Shown: positions 1 through 5,960 of the stretch, piece after piece
Layout of the letters: each line of letters begins with the position of its first letter
Numbering within the stretch: the first letter of the stretch is position 1
DNA from: Pseudomonadota bacterium
GTDB taxonomy: Bacteria > Myxococcota_A > Polyangia > Haliangiales > Haliangiaceae
Length of the DNA: 9,252 nucleotides
Direction: 5' to 3'
NCBI GenBank assembly: GCA_023386455.1
Contig: JAEWJO010000411.1
Coordinates: 1-9,252 of the forward strand
Translations under genes and position numbers: made by a program
Notes under the pieces: model-generated
Database searches by the model: none
What the model saw: the letters and a program-made list of their open reading frames with translations, nothing else
What the model was told of the DNA's origin: nothing

Positions 1-858
1 GACGCCGCCTGTCGTACGCGAGGCCTCGACGGCGAGGAAGTCGTGATCGCGCCGGGCGAGGATCTCGCGGCGGTCGTCGCGCGTGTGAGGTCGTCGGGTG
101 CCCGCGTCGTCGCGCTGCGGACCGCGCACATCGACGACGCGACCGCGCCGGCGGTTGCACGCTGTGCGGCGGCACTCGACGTCCCGGTGTCGGTGCCGAT
201 GGCGACGCTCGACAAGGAGTGCCTGCCGAGCATCGTCCCGGCGTTCGTGCGCGCGGGTGGCAGGTTGCTGATCGGCCATCGCACGGACCTCGACGAGGTG
301 GTCGAGCTGCTCGCGCTCGTCGGCGCGATCGGCGCCCCGGCGGCGCTCGGCCTCGCGTGGGAGCTGCACCCGGCGTCCGACGACCTGAGCGAGGCGAGCG
401 CGATCCTGCTCGCGACGTGCGAGCGACTCGGGGCGGTGCGCCTGCACGGCGGAGGCCCGGAGCAACGCGATCAGGACGGTCGCGGTGTCGGTCCGGTGTT
501 CGTCGAGCTCGCGCTGTCCGGCTTCGCGGGTCCGATCATCCTGTGCCCGAGCGGCCCCGAGGTCGTTCCGCGCTGGGACACGTGGCTTCGCGCACGCGGC
601 AGCTCGGGATGCGGTCACGCGGTCAGCACGCGGTCGATCGAGCTCGACGTTCGCGACGTCGAGCCTCGTCATCGGTTCGACACGATCATCGGCGCGTATC
701 GCATGCTCGTGCCCGGCACGACGCTGCACCTCACCGTCGATCACGATCCCGTCTGCATGTACTACACGCTCGAGGCGACCGAGCCCGCGCACAGCTTCAC
801 GTTCCAGGTCGTCGAGAACGGCCCGGACGTGTGGCGCGCCGAGGTGACGAAGCAATGA
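1..858 (+). CDS. TIM-barrel (xylose isomerase-like) / DUF2249 fusion protein, 5' end outside window
   Basis: The frame is open from the first base, so the gene probably starts before the window; a GTG at 43 would cut into the barrel. Counting from base 1, residues about 1-205 have the alternating beta/alpha pattern of the AP-endonuclease-2/xylose-isomerase-like TIM barrel, including a WELH stretch at 120-123 and a strand VRLHGGG at 146-152 followed by a Gly-rich loop and 'GFAGPIILCPS', as in the last strands of that family. Residues about 212-285 match DUF2249 (PF10006): an ELDVRDVEP opening, the central DHDP motif, a YY pair and the 'GPDVWR' ending. DUF2249 domains commonly occur with hemerythrin-like and nitrosative-stress proteins. 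The stop overlaps the next start (ATGA), implying translational coupling with the di-iron protein downstream. The DUF2249 call is firm, the barrel call moderate; substrate and reaction are unknown. Confidence 0.75.
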   Translation, partial: DAACRTRGLDGEEVVIAPGEDLAAVVARVRSSGARVVALRTAHIDDATAPAVARCAAALDVPVSVPMATLDKECLPSIVPAFVRAGGRLLIGHRTDLDEVVELLALVGAIGAPAALGLAWELHPASDDLSEASAILLATCERLGAVRLHGGGPEQRDQDGRGVGPVFVELALSGFAGPIILCPSGPEVVPRWDTWLRARGSSGCGHAVSTRSIELDVRDVEPRHRFDTIIGAYRMLVPGTTLHLTVDHDPVCMYYTLEATEPAHSFTFQVVENGPDVWRAEVTKQ

Positions 859-1490
859 GTATCGTCAACCGGCTCCAGGCGATCGCGCGCAAGGCACGCA
901 CGCGTGTCCCCGTTCCGGACGTCGTGCGCGCCATGTTGAAGCGCGTGCAGGATCGCGGCACACCGCCGCCGCCGGCACCGATCGCGACAGAGCCCGAACC
1001 GGTGGCTCCGAAGAAGCCGAGCTGGGAGCTGCGCTCGCCGGCCGAGCTCGTCGATCACATCGTCGGACACTATCACGAGGGACTGCGCCGCGACCTCCCG
1101 GTCCTGATCGCGGCGGCGCGCCGCATCGAGCGGGACCACGCGGGTCACCCGGCGCTGCCGGGCCAGCTGGCCGACGAGCTCGCCGCGCTCGCGATGGAGC
1201 TCGAGAGTCACATGCTGAAGGAAGAGACGATGCTGTTCCCGATGCTGCGGACCGGCGCGCGCGGTGGCGAGCTCGACATGCCGATGCGCATGATGGAGCG
1301 CGACCATGACGATCACGCCGAGACCCTCGAGCGCATCCGGCGCAGCACCGGCGACCTGAAGGCGCCGGCCGACGCGAGCGAGGCGTGGCACGAGCTCTAT
1401 GCCGGGCTCGCGACGCTCGAGACGGACCTTCGCCAGCACGTCTATCTCGAGAACAACATCCTGTTCGCGCGGGCGACTGTCGGACCCTAG
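855..1490 (+). CDS. ric: RIC/YtfE-type di-iron (hemerythrin-like) iron-sulfur cluster repair protein lacking the ScdA N-terminal domain
   Basis: The product has 211 residues. Residues about 60-208 form a hemerythrin-like four-helix bundle of the RIC family (YtfE/ScdA/DnrN), cytoplasmic proteins that repair iron-sulfur centres damaged by nitric oxide or oxidants. All seven di-iron ligands of E. coli YtfE have counterparts: H74, H95, H119, E123, H151, H195 and E199, with spacings 21, 24, 4, 32, 44 and 4 against 21, 24, 4, 31, 44 and 4. Family signatures 'HMLKEETMLFPM' and 'HVYLENNILF' are clear. The usual N-terminal ScdA_N domain with its cysteine motif is absent. In its place are a basic helix-like stretch (1-34) and a Pro-rich linker (36-55), and the whole protein has no cysteine. 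The ATG overlaps the upstream stop. The stop TAG shares a CTAG tetramer with the stop of the convergent lipoprotein gene. Family assignment is strong; the exact reaction is inferred. Confidence 0.9.
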   Translation: MSIVNRLQAIARKARTRVPVPDVVRAMLKRVQDRGTPPPPAPIATEPEPVAPKKPSWELRSPAELVDHIVGHYHEGLRRDLPVLIAAARRIERDHAGHPALPGQLADELAALAMELESHMLKEETMLFPMLRTGARGGELDMPMRMMERDHDDHAETLERIRRSTGDLKAPADASEAWHELYAGLATLETDLRQHVYLENNILFARATVGP

Positions 1491-1966
1491 CGGATCGCGA
1501 GTGTCAACGTCACGGCCTCGTCGCCGTCGAACATCGTCCACGGGCAGCCGGCGTCGCCGCAGTTGAGCGGATCGCCGGTGCCGTTCTTGCGGCGGTGCAC
1601 GAGCGTGTAGTCGCCGGCGGTCAGCGCGTCGAGCGCGAAGTGGCGCTCGTTATGCGCGCAGGCCTCGACGTCGGTCGGCACGAACAGGTCGTCGGCAGCG
1701 AACGCGAGCCTCGCTCCGTCGGCGCCGTACAGCTCGAGGACATCCGAGGGCAGCGCGTCCTGTTCGGGGAAGATGATCTCGATCGTGTCCGATGGCTTCA
1801 TCGTCTCGGTCGCGCCCCAGCGTGGAGCCTGGGCTCCGACCGTCGACGTTCCGTCGGGCAATATGCCGCGATGAACGACGGCAAACGACAGGTGCTCGGG
1901 CCCCGCGCAGGGATCGAAGAGGTCACAACCGGCGAGCAGGAGGACACCCGCACAGACGAGGCGCAT
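1487..1966 (-). CDS. Small cysteine-containing lipoprotein of unknown function
   Basis: The product has 159 residues and I do not recognise the family. The chosen ATG (1966) gives a short signal peptide: an Arg at position 2, a hydrophobic core, and a lipobox LLAGC with the lipidated Cys at 14. The frame opens further upstream, but that would bury the lipobox about 40 residues in. The +2 residue is Asp, which in E. coli retains lipoproteins in the inner membrane; this rule may not hold here. The mature part is about 146 residues, predicted rich in beta structure, with four more cysteines (one near the N-terminus, one in an 'EACAH' context, two in 'NCGDAGC'). The gene lies 109 bp downstream of the sigma-factor gene on the same strand and could be the last member of that operon. 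A 5-bp-stem, 3-base-loop inverted repeat at 2046-2058 sits in the gap but has no T-tract. I see no Shine-Dalgarno before the ATG. Confidence 0.75.
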   Translation of the reverse strand: MRLVCAGVLLLAGCDLFDPCAGPEHLSFAVVHRGILPDGTSTVGAQAPRWGATETMKPSDTIEIIFPEQDALPSDVLELYGADGARLAFAADDLFVPTDVEACAHNERHFALDALTAGDYTLVHRRKNGTGDPLNCGDAGCPWTMFDGDEAVTLTLAIR

Positions 1967-2075
1967 GTCTATTGGTGCGGCCACGCGCGCTCGCTCGTGA
2001 CGCCGGTGCGCTGACTTCGCCTGGCGCCACGAGACGCCGCGGCTTCTCACCTCGTGAGTCGCGTCACGCGCCGGA

Positions 2076-2915
2076 TCAGCTCAGGTGGCGCAGCTTGTCG
2101 GGATTCCGGATCCCGTAGAGCGCGACGATCCGGTCGTTCGCGATGTCGAGCGACAGCGTCTCGACACCCTCCTCGCGGCGGAACACGAAGCCCGGCATGC
2201 CGTTGATCTGGACGCGCTCGATCTCGGCCGGGTGGAGCAGCCCGCCCTTCTTCGCCGCACCGACGAGGAACCGCAGGATCTTGTCCTTGCCGTAGATCGG
2301 GTTCAGCGCGGCCAGGCGCTTGCCGCCGCCGTCGGTGTAGAAGACGGCGTCGTCGGCGAGCAGGCGCGCGATCCCCTCGAGGTCGCCCTGCACCATCGCC
2401 GCCTGGAACGCGTCGGTGAGCCTCGCGCGTGACTCCGGGGTCGCGTCGAACCGCGGGCGCTCGTCGCGCACGTGCTCGCGTGCGCGCGCGGCGAGCTGGC
2501 GGCACGCGGCCTCGGTGCGACCGAGCGTCTCGGCGATCTCGGCGTAGTCGAGGTCGAACACGTCGTGCAGCAGGAACGCGGCGCGCTCCAGCGGCGACAG
2601 CCGCTCGAGCGTCAGCAGCAGCGCGACCGAGATGTCGTCCGCGAGCGGCTCCGTCGGAGGCGCGATCACCGGCTCGGGCAGCCACGTGCCGACGTACTGC
2701 TCGCGGCGCGAGGCGGCGGACTTCATGCGGTCGAGGCACAGGCGCGAGACGATGCGAGCGAGGTACGCGCGCGGATGATCGACCGCGCTCCGGTCGCTCG
2801 CCGTCCAGCGCAGATAGGCGTCCTGGACGATATCCTCGGCCTCCGCGAGCGAACCGAGCATCCGGTACGCGACGCCGATCAGAAACTGTCGGTGCTGCTC
2901 GAAGTCCTCGGTCAT
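2076..2915 (-). CDS. sigJ: ECF41-family (SigJ-like) RNA polymerase sigma factor with fused SnoaL-like regulatory domain
   Basis: The product has 279 residues, usual for this group and about 100 longer than a plain ECF sigma factor. Sigma region 2 lies at about 5-72 ('AEDIVQDAYLRW', then 'HPRAYLARIVSRLCLDRMKS'). Region 4 lies at about 96-148, with a helix-turn-helix around 'DYAEIAETLGRTEAACRQ'. Residues about 160-279 form a SnoaL/NTF2-like extension. All three hallmarks known for ECF41 are present: WLPEP in the linker (78-82), DGGGK in the extension (195-199) and NPDKL near the C-terminus (271-275). In this group the fused tail modulates activity and there is no classical anti-sigma partner. 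The upstream gene is a carboxymuconolactone decarboxylase, one of the recurrent ECF41 partners (CMD, oxidoreductase, epimerase). The ATG overlaps that gene's stop (ATGA). Start choice is supported by the overlap and by region 2 beginning at once. Autoregulation is likely from the promoter at 3469-3495. Confidence 0.93.
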   Translation of the reverse strand: MTEDFEQHRQFLIGVAYRMLGSLAEAEDIVQDAYLRWTASDRSAVDHPRAYLARIVSRLCLDRMKSAASRREQYVGTWLPEPVIAPPTEPLADDISVALLLTLERLSPLERAAFLLHDVFDLDYAEIAETLGRTEAACRQLAARAREHVRDERPRFDATPESRARLTDAFQAAMVQGDLEGIARLLADDAVFYTDGGGKRLAALNPIYGKDKILRFLVGAAKKGGLLHPAEIERVQINGMPGFVFRREEGVETLSLDIANDRIVALYGIRNPDKLRHLS

Positions 2916-3460
2916 GCGGCAACTAGCTTTGTTGCGATCATCGTGCCTTCCACCTGGATGCGCTGGCACGCGTGACCGTAGCCGATCGCCCACTTGAACG
3001 TCGGATAGAGCTGCGCCGCGCACAGCGCGAGGCCGAGCGTCACGATCGCGCGCTTGCCGTACAGACGCTCCAGCTCGGCGCGCGCCTCGTCGCACGCGAC
3101 CGAATCTCGCGCGATCACCGCGCGCGCGAACCGGACGCCGAGCCGCGTCGGCTCCGTCATCTCGTCGAGATTGCCGCGCAAGATCTTCGTGATCGTCGCG
3201 CCCGGCACGCCCTGGCGCAGCGCCATCGTGACGCCGAGCTGCGCGCACGGGCCGCAGTCAGCCGCGACCACACCGACGAGCCCGACGGCGGTGTAGACGT
3301 CGAGCGGGACATCCTTGCGGTATTTCCCCATCTCCGTAGCGCGCGCGAACTTCATGAAGGCACCGAAGTCGACGTCGAGCACGTCGTGCATGTAGGACGC
3401 GTCGTACCCGAAGTCCTTCTCGAACGCAGCGAGCTTTCTGTGGAGGAACCATTTCATCAT
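2912..3460 (-). CDS. AhpD-like carboxymuconolactone decarboxylase family protein, ECF41 partner
   Basis: The product has 182 residues. It is an all-helical CMD/AhpD-type protein with a redox-type CxxC at C69 and C72 ('DCGPCAQLG') opening the core helix. In mycobacterial AhpD the second Cys is followed four residues later by a His, and a Glu lies 12 residues before the first Cys; the equivalent positions here are Gly76 and Thr57, so that proton relay is not conserved. Peroxidase activity should therefore not be assumed. Genes of this family are the commonest targets and neighbours of ECF41 sigma factors, as here. The start is placed at the first ATG of the ATGATG pair (3460 or 3457). A GTG at 3496 is in frame but lies at the -35 element of the promoter, so it cannot be on a transcript from it. 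The predicted transcription start falls at or just before the ATG, suggesting leaderless translation. No Shine-Dalgarno is visible. Confidence 0.85.
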   Translation of the reverse strand: MMKWFLHRKLAAFEKDFGYDASYMHDVLDVDFGAFMKFARATEMGKYRKDVPLDVYTAVGLVGVVAADCGPCAQLGVTMALRQGVPGATITKILRGNLDEMTEPTRLGVRFARAVIARDSVACDEARAELERLYGKRAIVTLGLALCAAQLYPTFKWAIGYGHACQRIQVEGTMIATKLVAA

Positions 3461-3468
3461 GCCCGGGA

Positions 3469-3495
3469 GACGAGGTAGCTCGCATCGCTGTGACA
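3469..3495 (-). promoter_or_regulatory. ECF41 target promoter (TGTCACA-N16-CGTC)
   Basis: On the minus strand TGTCACA (3495-3489) is followed by exactly 16 bases and CGTC (3472-3469), the promoter motif published for ECF41 sigma factors. It points at the CMD-sigma operon, and the ATG follows only 8 bases after CGTC. Motif, spacing, orientation and the neighbouring ECF41 gene all agree, so autoregulation is very likely. The divergent gene at 3541 begins 45 bp behind the -35 element. Confidence 0.8.
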
Positions 3496-3540
3496 CGCGT
3501 CGTGTAAACCCGCGCAGCCGTTTGATACTGTCGGGGTCCA

Positions 3541-4668
3541 GTGCGACTCGGGGAAATTTTGGTCGCTGCGCAGATCATCACGCCGCAGCAGCTCGAACAG
3601 GCGCTGGAGGCGCAGGTCATGCTGGGGGCGCGGCTGGGCACGAGCCTCGTCGAGCTCGGGTACATCGACCTCGACGGTCTGTCGAACGCGCTCGCGCATC
3701 AGCATCGGCTGCCGGCGGCGCTCGCGAGCCACTTCGATCGCGCCGATCAGGAGCTGCAGCTGAGGCTCGCCCCCGATCACGCCGAGCGGTTCGCGTGCGT
3801 GCCGCTGTTTCGCATCGGCAAGCGCTCCGCCGTGATCGCCGCGACCGGTGCCCTCGAGGCGCGCGCGCTCGCCATCATCGCCGACGAGCTCGGCCTCGCT
3901 CCCGACCACCTGATCGTCTCGATCGCGCCCGAGCTGCGCATCCGCTACACGCTCGAGCGCGTCTACAAGATCACGCGGCCGCAGCGGTTCTTGCGCGCGC
4001 CCGGCGCCCCGCGCGCCGTGCCGGTGACGTATGCGTTCCCGGACGTCCAGGTGCCGTCGCTCGACGAGGCGCCGCCGCTGCCCGCCCGGCCGAGGTCGGA
4101 CACCGGCGAGCGACGCCGCTACGTGAAGACGCTGGAAGAGGCGCAGGACGAGTCGATCATCGAGATCGATGCCGACACCGAGCTCGAGGAGATCGTCGAT
4201 GACGATCTCCCGAGCAGCGTCGAGTCGATCGCGGCGGGACGCGATCGCGAGGAGGTGACGAGCCTGGCGATCGCGGCGATCCGTCACCTCGTCGCGTCCA
4301 CCGAGGCCGTCGTGCTGTTCAGCCTGCGCGGCGCGATCGCGGTCAACTCGGCGAGCTTTCGCCGCGACGGCCGCAAGCTTCCGTCGATCGCGCTGGCCGT
4401 CGAGGAGAAGGGAGCCGTCGCGGGCGCGCTGCGCACGAAGACGCTCGTTCGCACCGGACCCGAGCACGCCGAGATCGATCGGCGGCTCCTGCTCTCGCTC
4501 GGCCTCGACGGTGGACACCTCGTCGTCGCGCCGCTCGTCACCGGCGTGCGTGCGATCGCGGCGCTCGCCGTCGCCAGCCGGGTGCCGATCGACGTCAGCG
4601 TCGTCGAGACGATCGCGGGCGCGACCGCCGCCGGCTTCGCGCGCCTGATGCGCGAAGCGATCCGGTGA
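3541..4668 (+). CDS. MshEN (GspE/PilB N-terminal) c-di-GMP-binding protein with acidic linker and GAF-like domain
   Basis: The product has 375 residues and starts with GTG. Residues 1-140 are a GspE/PilB N-terminal MshEN domain. Two 24-residue motifs (R2-L-G to Q25 and R31-L-G to Q54) are separated by a 5-residue spacer, the arrangement known to bind cyclic di-GMP in MshE. Both keep RLG, the hydrophobic pairs, the two Leu of the second helix and the final Gln; motif 1 has Gln for the usual Gly at position 10. Residues about 145-235 are a Pro-rich then strongly acidic linker. Residues about 236-375 look like a GAF-type domain. There is no Walker A or B motif, so this is not a secretion or pilus ATPase but probably a signalling adaptor. 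The start is fixed by the RLG motif beginning at residue 2; a GGGG lies 4 bases before the GTG. The stop TGA abuts the convergent gene's stop, forming TGATCA. Confidence 0.82.
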   Translation: MRLGEILVAAQIITPQQLEQALEAQVMLGARLGTSLVELGYIDLDGLSNALAHQHRLPAALASHFDRADQELQLRLAPDHAERFACVPLFRIGKRSAVIAATGALEARALAIIADELGLAPDHLIVSIAPELRIRYTLERVYKITRPQRFLRAPGAPRAVPVTYAFPDVQVPSLDEAPPLPARPRSDTGERRRYVKTLEEAQDESIIEIDADTELEEIVDDDLPSSVESIAAGRDREEVTSLAIAAIRHLVASTEAVVLFSLRGAIAVNSASFRRDGRKLPSIALAVEEKGAVAGALRTKTLVRTGPEHAEIDRRLLLSLGLDGGHLVVAPLVTGVRAIAALAVASRVPIDVSVVETIAGATAAGFARLMREAIR

Positions 4669-5391
4669 TCAGAGCCGCCAGCTCGCGCCGAGTGAGACGG
4701 CCTGCTCGCCGAGCGCCGCGACGTCGGCGGTGACCGTCAGGCCAACCGGCATCGCGACGCTCAGGCCCGCACCGAGCTGGAAGTGGCGCGTGTCGGTTCC
4801 GGTCGTCGCCATGTCATCGACGGTCCACCACACCGGGCCACCGAACGCGCGCGCGAGCACGTACGGGTTCCAGATCGTCGCGAGCGTGCGGCCAGCGATC
4901 GCACCGGCGCGGACATCGCCGGCAACGAAGCGGTGATCGCCGGAGGCGCCCTGCTCGTGCGTCGATGCAGCAGCGACGCTGATCGCGGCCGTGCCGGTGA
5001 CGAACCACCGACCATCGCCGAGCGTCCACTGCCGCGAGACGCCGAACCCGCCGACGAGGCCCGGACGGAGGTCGTGGCTGCCCGGCGTCCCCTCGCGCTC
5101 GAGGCCGCCGCCCAGCAGCGCACCGACCGTCGCGCGAACGCTCCATCCGCTCGCCGTCGTGTAGCCGGCGAACGCCGTCGCCGCCTGCTCGGTGAGCTCG
5201 AAGCTCGAGTCGTCGTCGAACCGCAGGTGCGTGCGCATCACGCCGACGGCCGCGCCCACCGAGTAGGAGGCGTGCGCCGAGCCTTCACAGCCGGTCGGAC
5301 CGACCGGCGCGACGACGCCTCACGCCTCGGCGCGGCGAGCGTCCACGGTCACGTTCGCGGCAACGGCGAGGAGGACGAGCGAGCGGCGCAT
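4669..5391 (-). pseudogene. Small outer-membrane beta-barrel protein gene with an in-frame TGA after the signal peptide
   Basis: From the ATG at 5391 the frame encodes a typical Sec signal peptide: MRRS, a hydrophobic stretch LVLLAVAANVTV, ending in AEA. It then meets TGA at 5322-5320. The same frame continues without another stop to 4669, giving about 216 more codons. These read as repeated amphipathic beta strands rich in Gly, Ala, Thr and aromatic residues, ending 'SLGASWRL', as in small outer-membrane barrels. The first in-frame alternative start after the TGA is a GTG at 5259, which would yield a 196-residue protein with no export signal and would lose the strand-like residues before it. 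Because signal peptide and barrel are in one frame with one stop between them, the simplest reading is a nonsense change, recent or a sequencing error; readthrough is possible. No close family is recognised. The 3' end abuts the MshEN gene. Confidence 0.6.
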
Positions 5392-5421
5392 CGGTGAAGC
5401 GTACGCCGACCGCGGCAGGTC

Positions 5422-5429
5422 TGATATCA
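5422..5429. promoter_or_regulatory. Palindrome TGATATCA in the divergent intergenic region
   Basis: A perfect 8-bp palindrome sits in the 46-bp gap between the divergent barrel (ATG 5391) and thioredoxin lipoprotein (ATG 5438) genes. It ends 8 bases before the lipoprotein ATG. It is one of very few AT-rich spots in the window. It could be a -10 element for a leaderless transcript (GATATC) or a short operator half; neither is proven. Confidence 0.25.
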
Positions 5430-5437
5430 CACACGCC

Positions 5438-5941
5438 ATGCGAACGTGCGTCCCCGCGCTGATCGTCCTCACCGCCTGTGCCGGCAGCGCGCCCGCGCCG
5501 GGGTCGAGCGATGTCGCGATGCCGCTGCCCGCGCTGACGCTTCCGCGCATCGAGGGCGGCACGTGGTCGTCGGCGAGCGCGCGCGGTTCGGTGCTGGTCA
5601 TCGACGTCTGGGCGTCGTGGTGCAAGCCGTGCAGCAAGGGATTTCCGAAGCTCGATGCGCTGGCCGCGCGGCGCTCCGATGTCGCTGTCGTCGCGATCTC
5701 GATCGACGAAGACCCCGCCGCGATGCGCGGCTTTCTCGCGCAGTCGCCGCTCGCGGCGACCGTCGTGCAGGATGCCGAGCAGACCGTGACGCGTGCACCG
5801 CTGCGGATCGCGCGGCTTCCCACCGTCCTGATCGTCGACGGGAATGGAACGATCCGCCATCGCCTCGAGGAGCCGGACGAGCAGGCCTACGCTCACCTCG
5901 ACGAGCTGGTCGACGGCGTCGGAGCGCGCACGTCGGATTGA
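5438..5941 (+). CDS. TlpA/ResA-like thioredoxin-fold lipoprotein
   Basis: The product has 167 residues. A short signal peptide ends in lipobox LTAC with the lipidated Cys at 14, followed by a Ala/Pro/Gly/Ser linker (15-30), so the protein is membrane-anchored and faces the periplasm. Residues about 30-160 are a TlpA-type thioredoxin fold with the active site W61-C62-K63-P64-C65. The following 'SKGFPKLDALAAR' helix and the cis-proline P128 ('RLPTVLIVDGNG') are also as expected. Such proteins reduce or shuffle disulfides in exported or cytochrome-type substrates; the partner here is not identified. No other cytochrome maturation gene is in the window. The gene is divergent from the interrupted barrel gene by 46 bp and convergent with the kinase gene by 15 bp. 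No Shine-Dalgarno is visible, and a GATATC lies 9 bases upstream of the ATG. Confidence 0.9.
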   Translation: MRTCVPALIVLTACAGSAPAPGSSDVAMPLPALTLPRIEGGTWSSASARGSVLVIDVWASWCKPCSKGFPKLDALAARRSDVAVVAISIDEDPAAMRGFLAQSPLAATVVQDAEQTVTRAPLRIARLPTVLIVDGNGTIRHRLEEPDEQAYAHLDELVDGVGARTSD

Positions 5942-5960
5942 CGCCGGGGCCCCGGATCAA
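5938..5960. terminator. Candidate bidirectional hairpin spanning two convergent stops
   Basis: A perfect 12-bp palindrome CCGGGGCCCCGG (5944-5955) is flanked by TTGA (5938-5941) and TCAA (5957-5960), which pair with each other. The stop codons of both convergent genes lie in these outer arms. A stem of about 8 bp with a small bulge and a GGCC loop is possible from either strand. There is no T-tract, so it is not a classical intrinsic terminator. Confidence 0.3.

Noticed and set aside
219..854. N-terminal extension of the di-iron protein frame upstream of 855
   Set aside because: It is an Arg-rich shadow of the DUF2249 gene; the ATGA overlap at 855 gives a better start.
2046..2058. Inverted repeat CTCAC-CTC-GTGAG as a terminator after the sigma gene
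   Set aside because: Stem is only 5 bp with a 3-base loop and no T-tract on either strand.
3461..3496. GTG at 3496 as the CMD gene start
   Set aside because: It falls in the promoter -35 region, so it would not be on the ECF41-driven transcript.
3457..4518. A 353-codon open frame antisense to the MshEN gene
   Set aside because: Sequence is Arg/Asp/Leu-rich without motifs, and the plus-strand frame has exact MshEN repeats.
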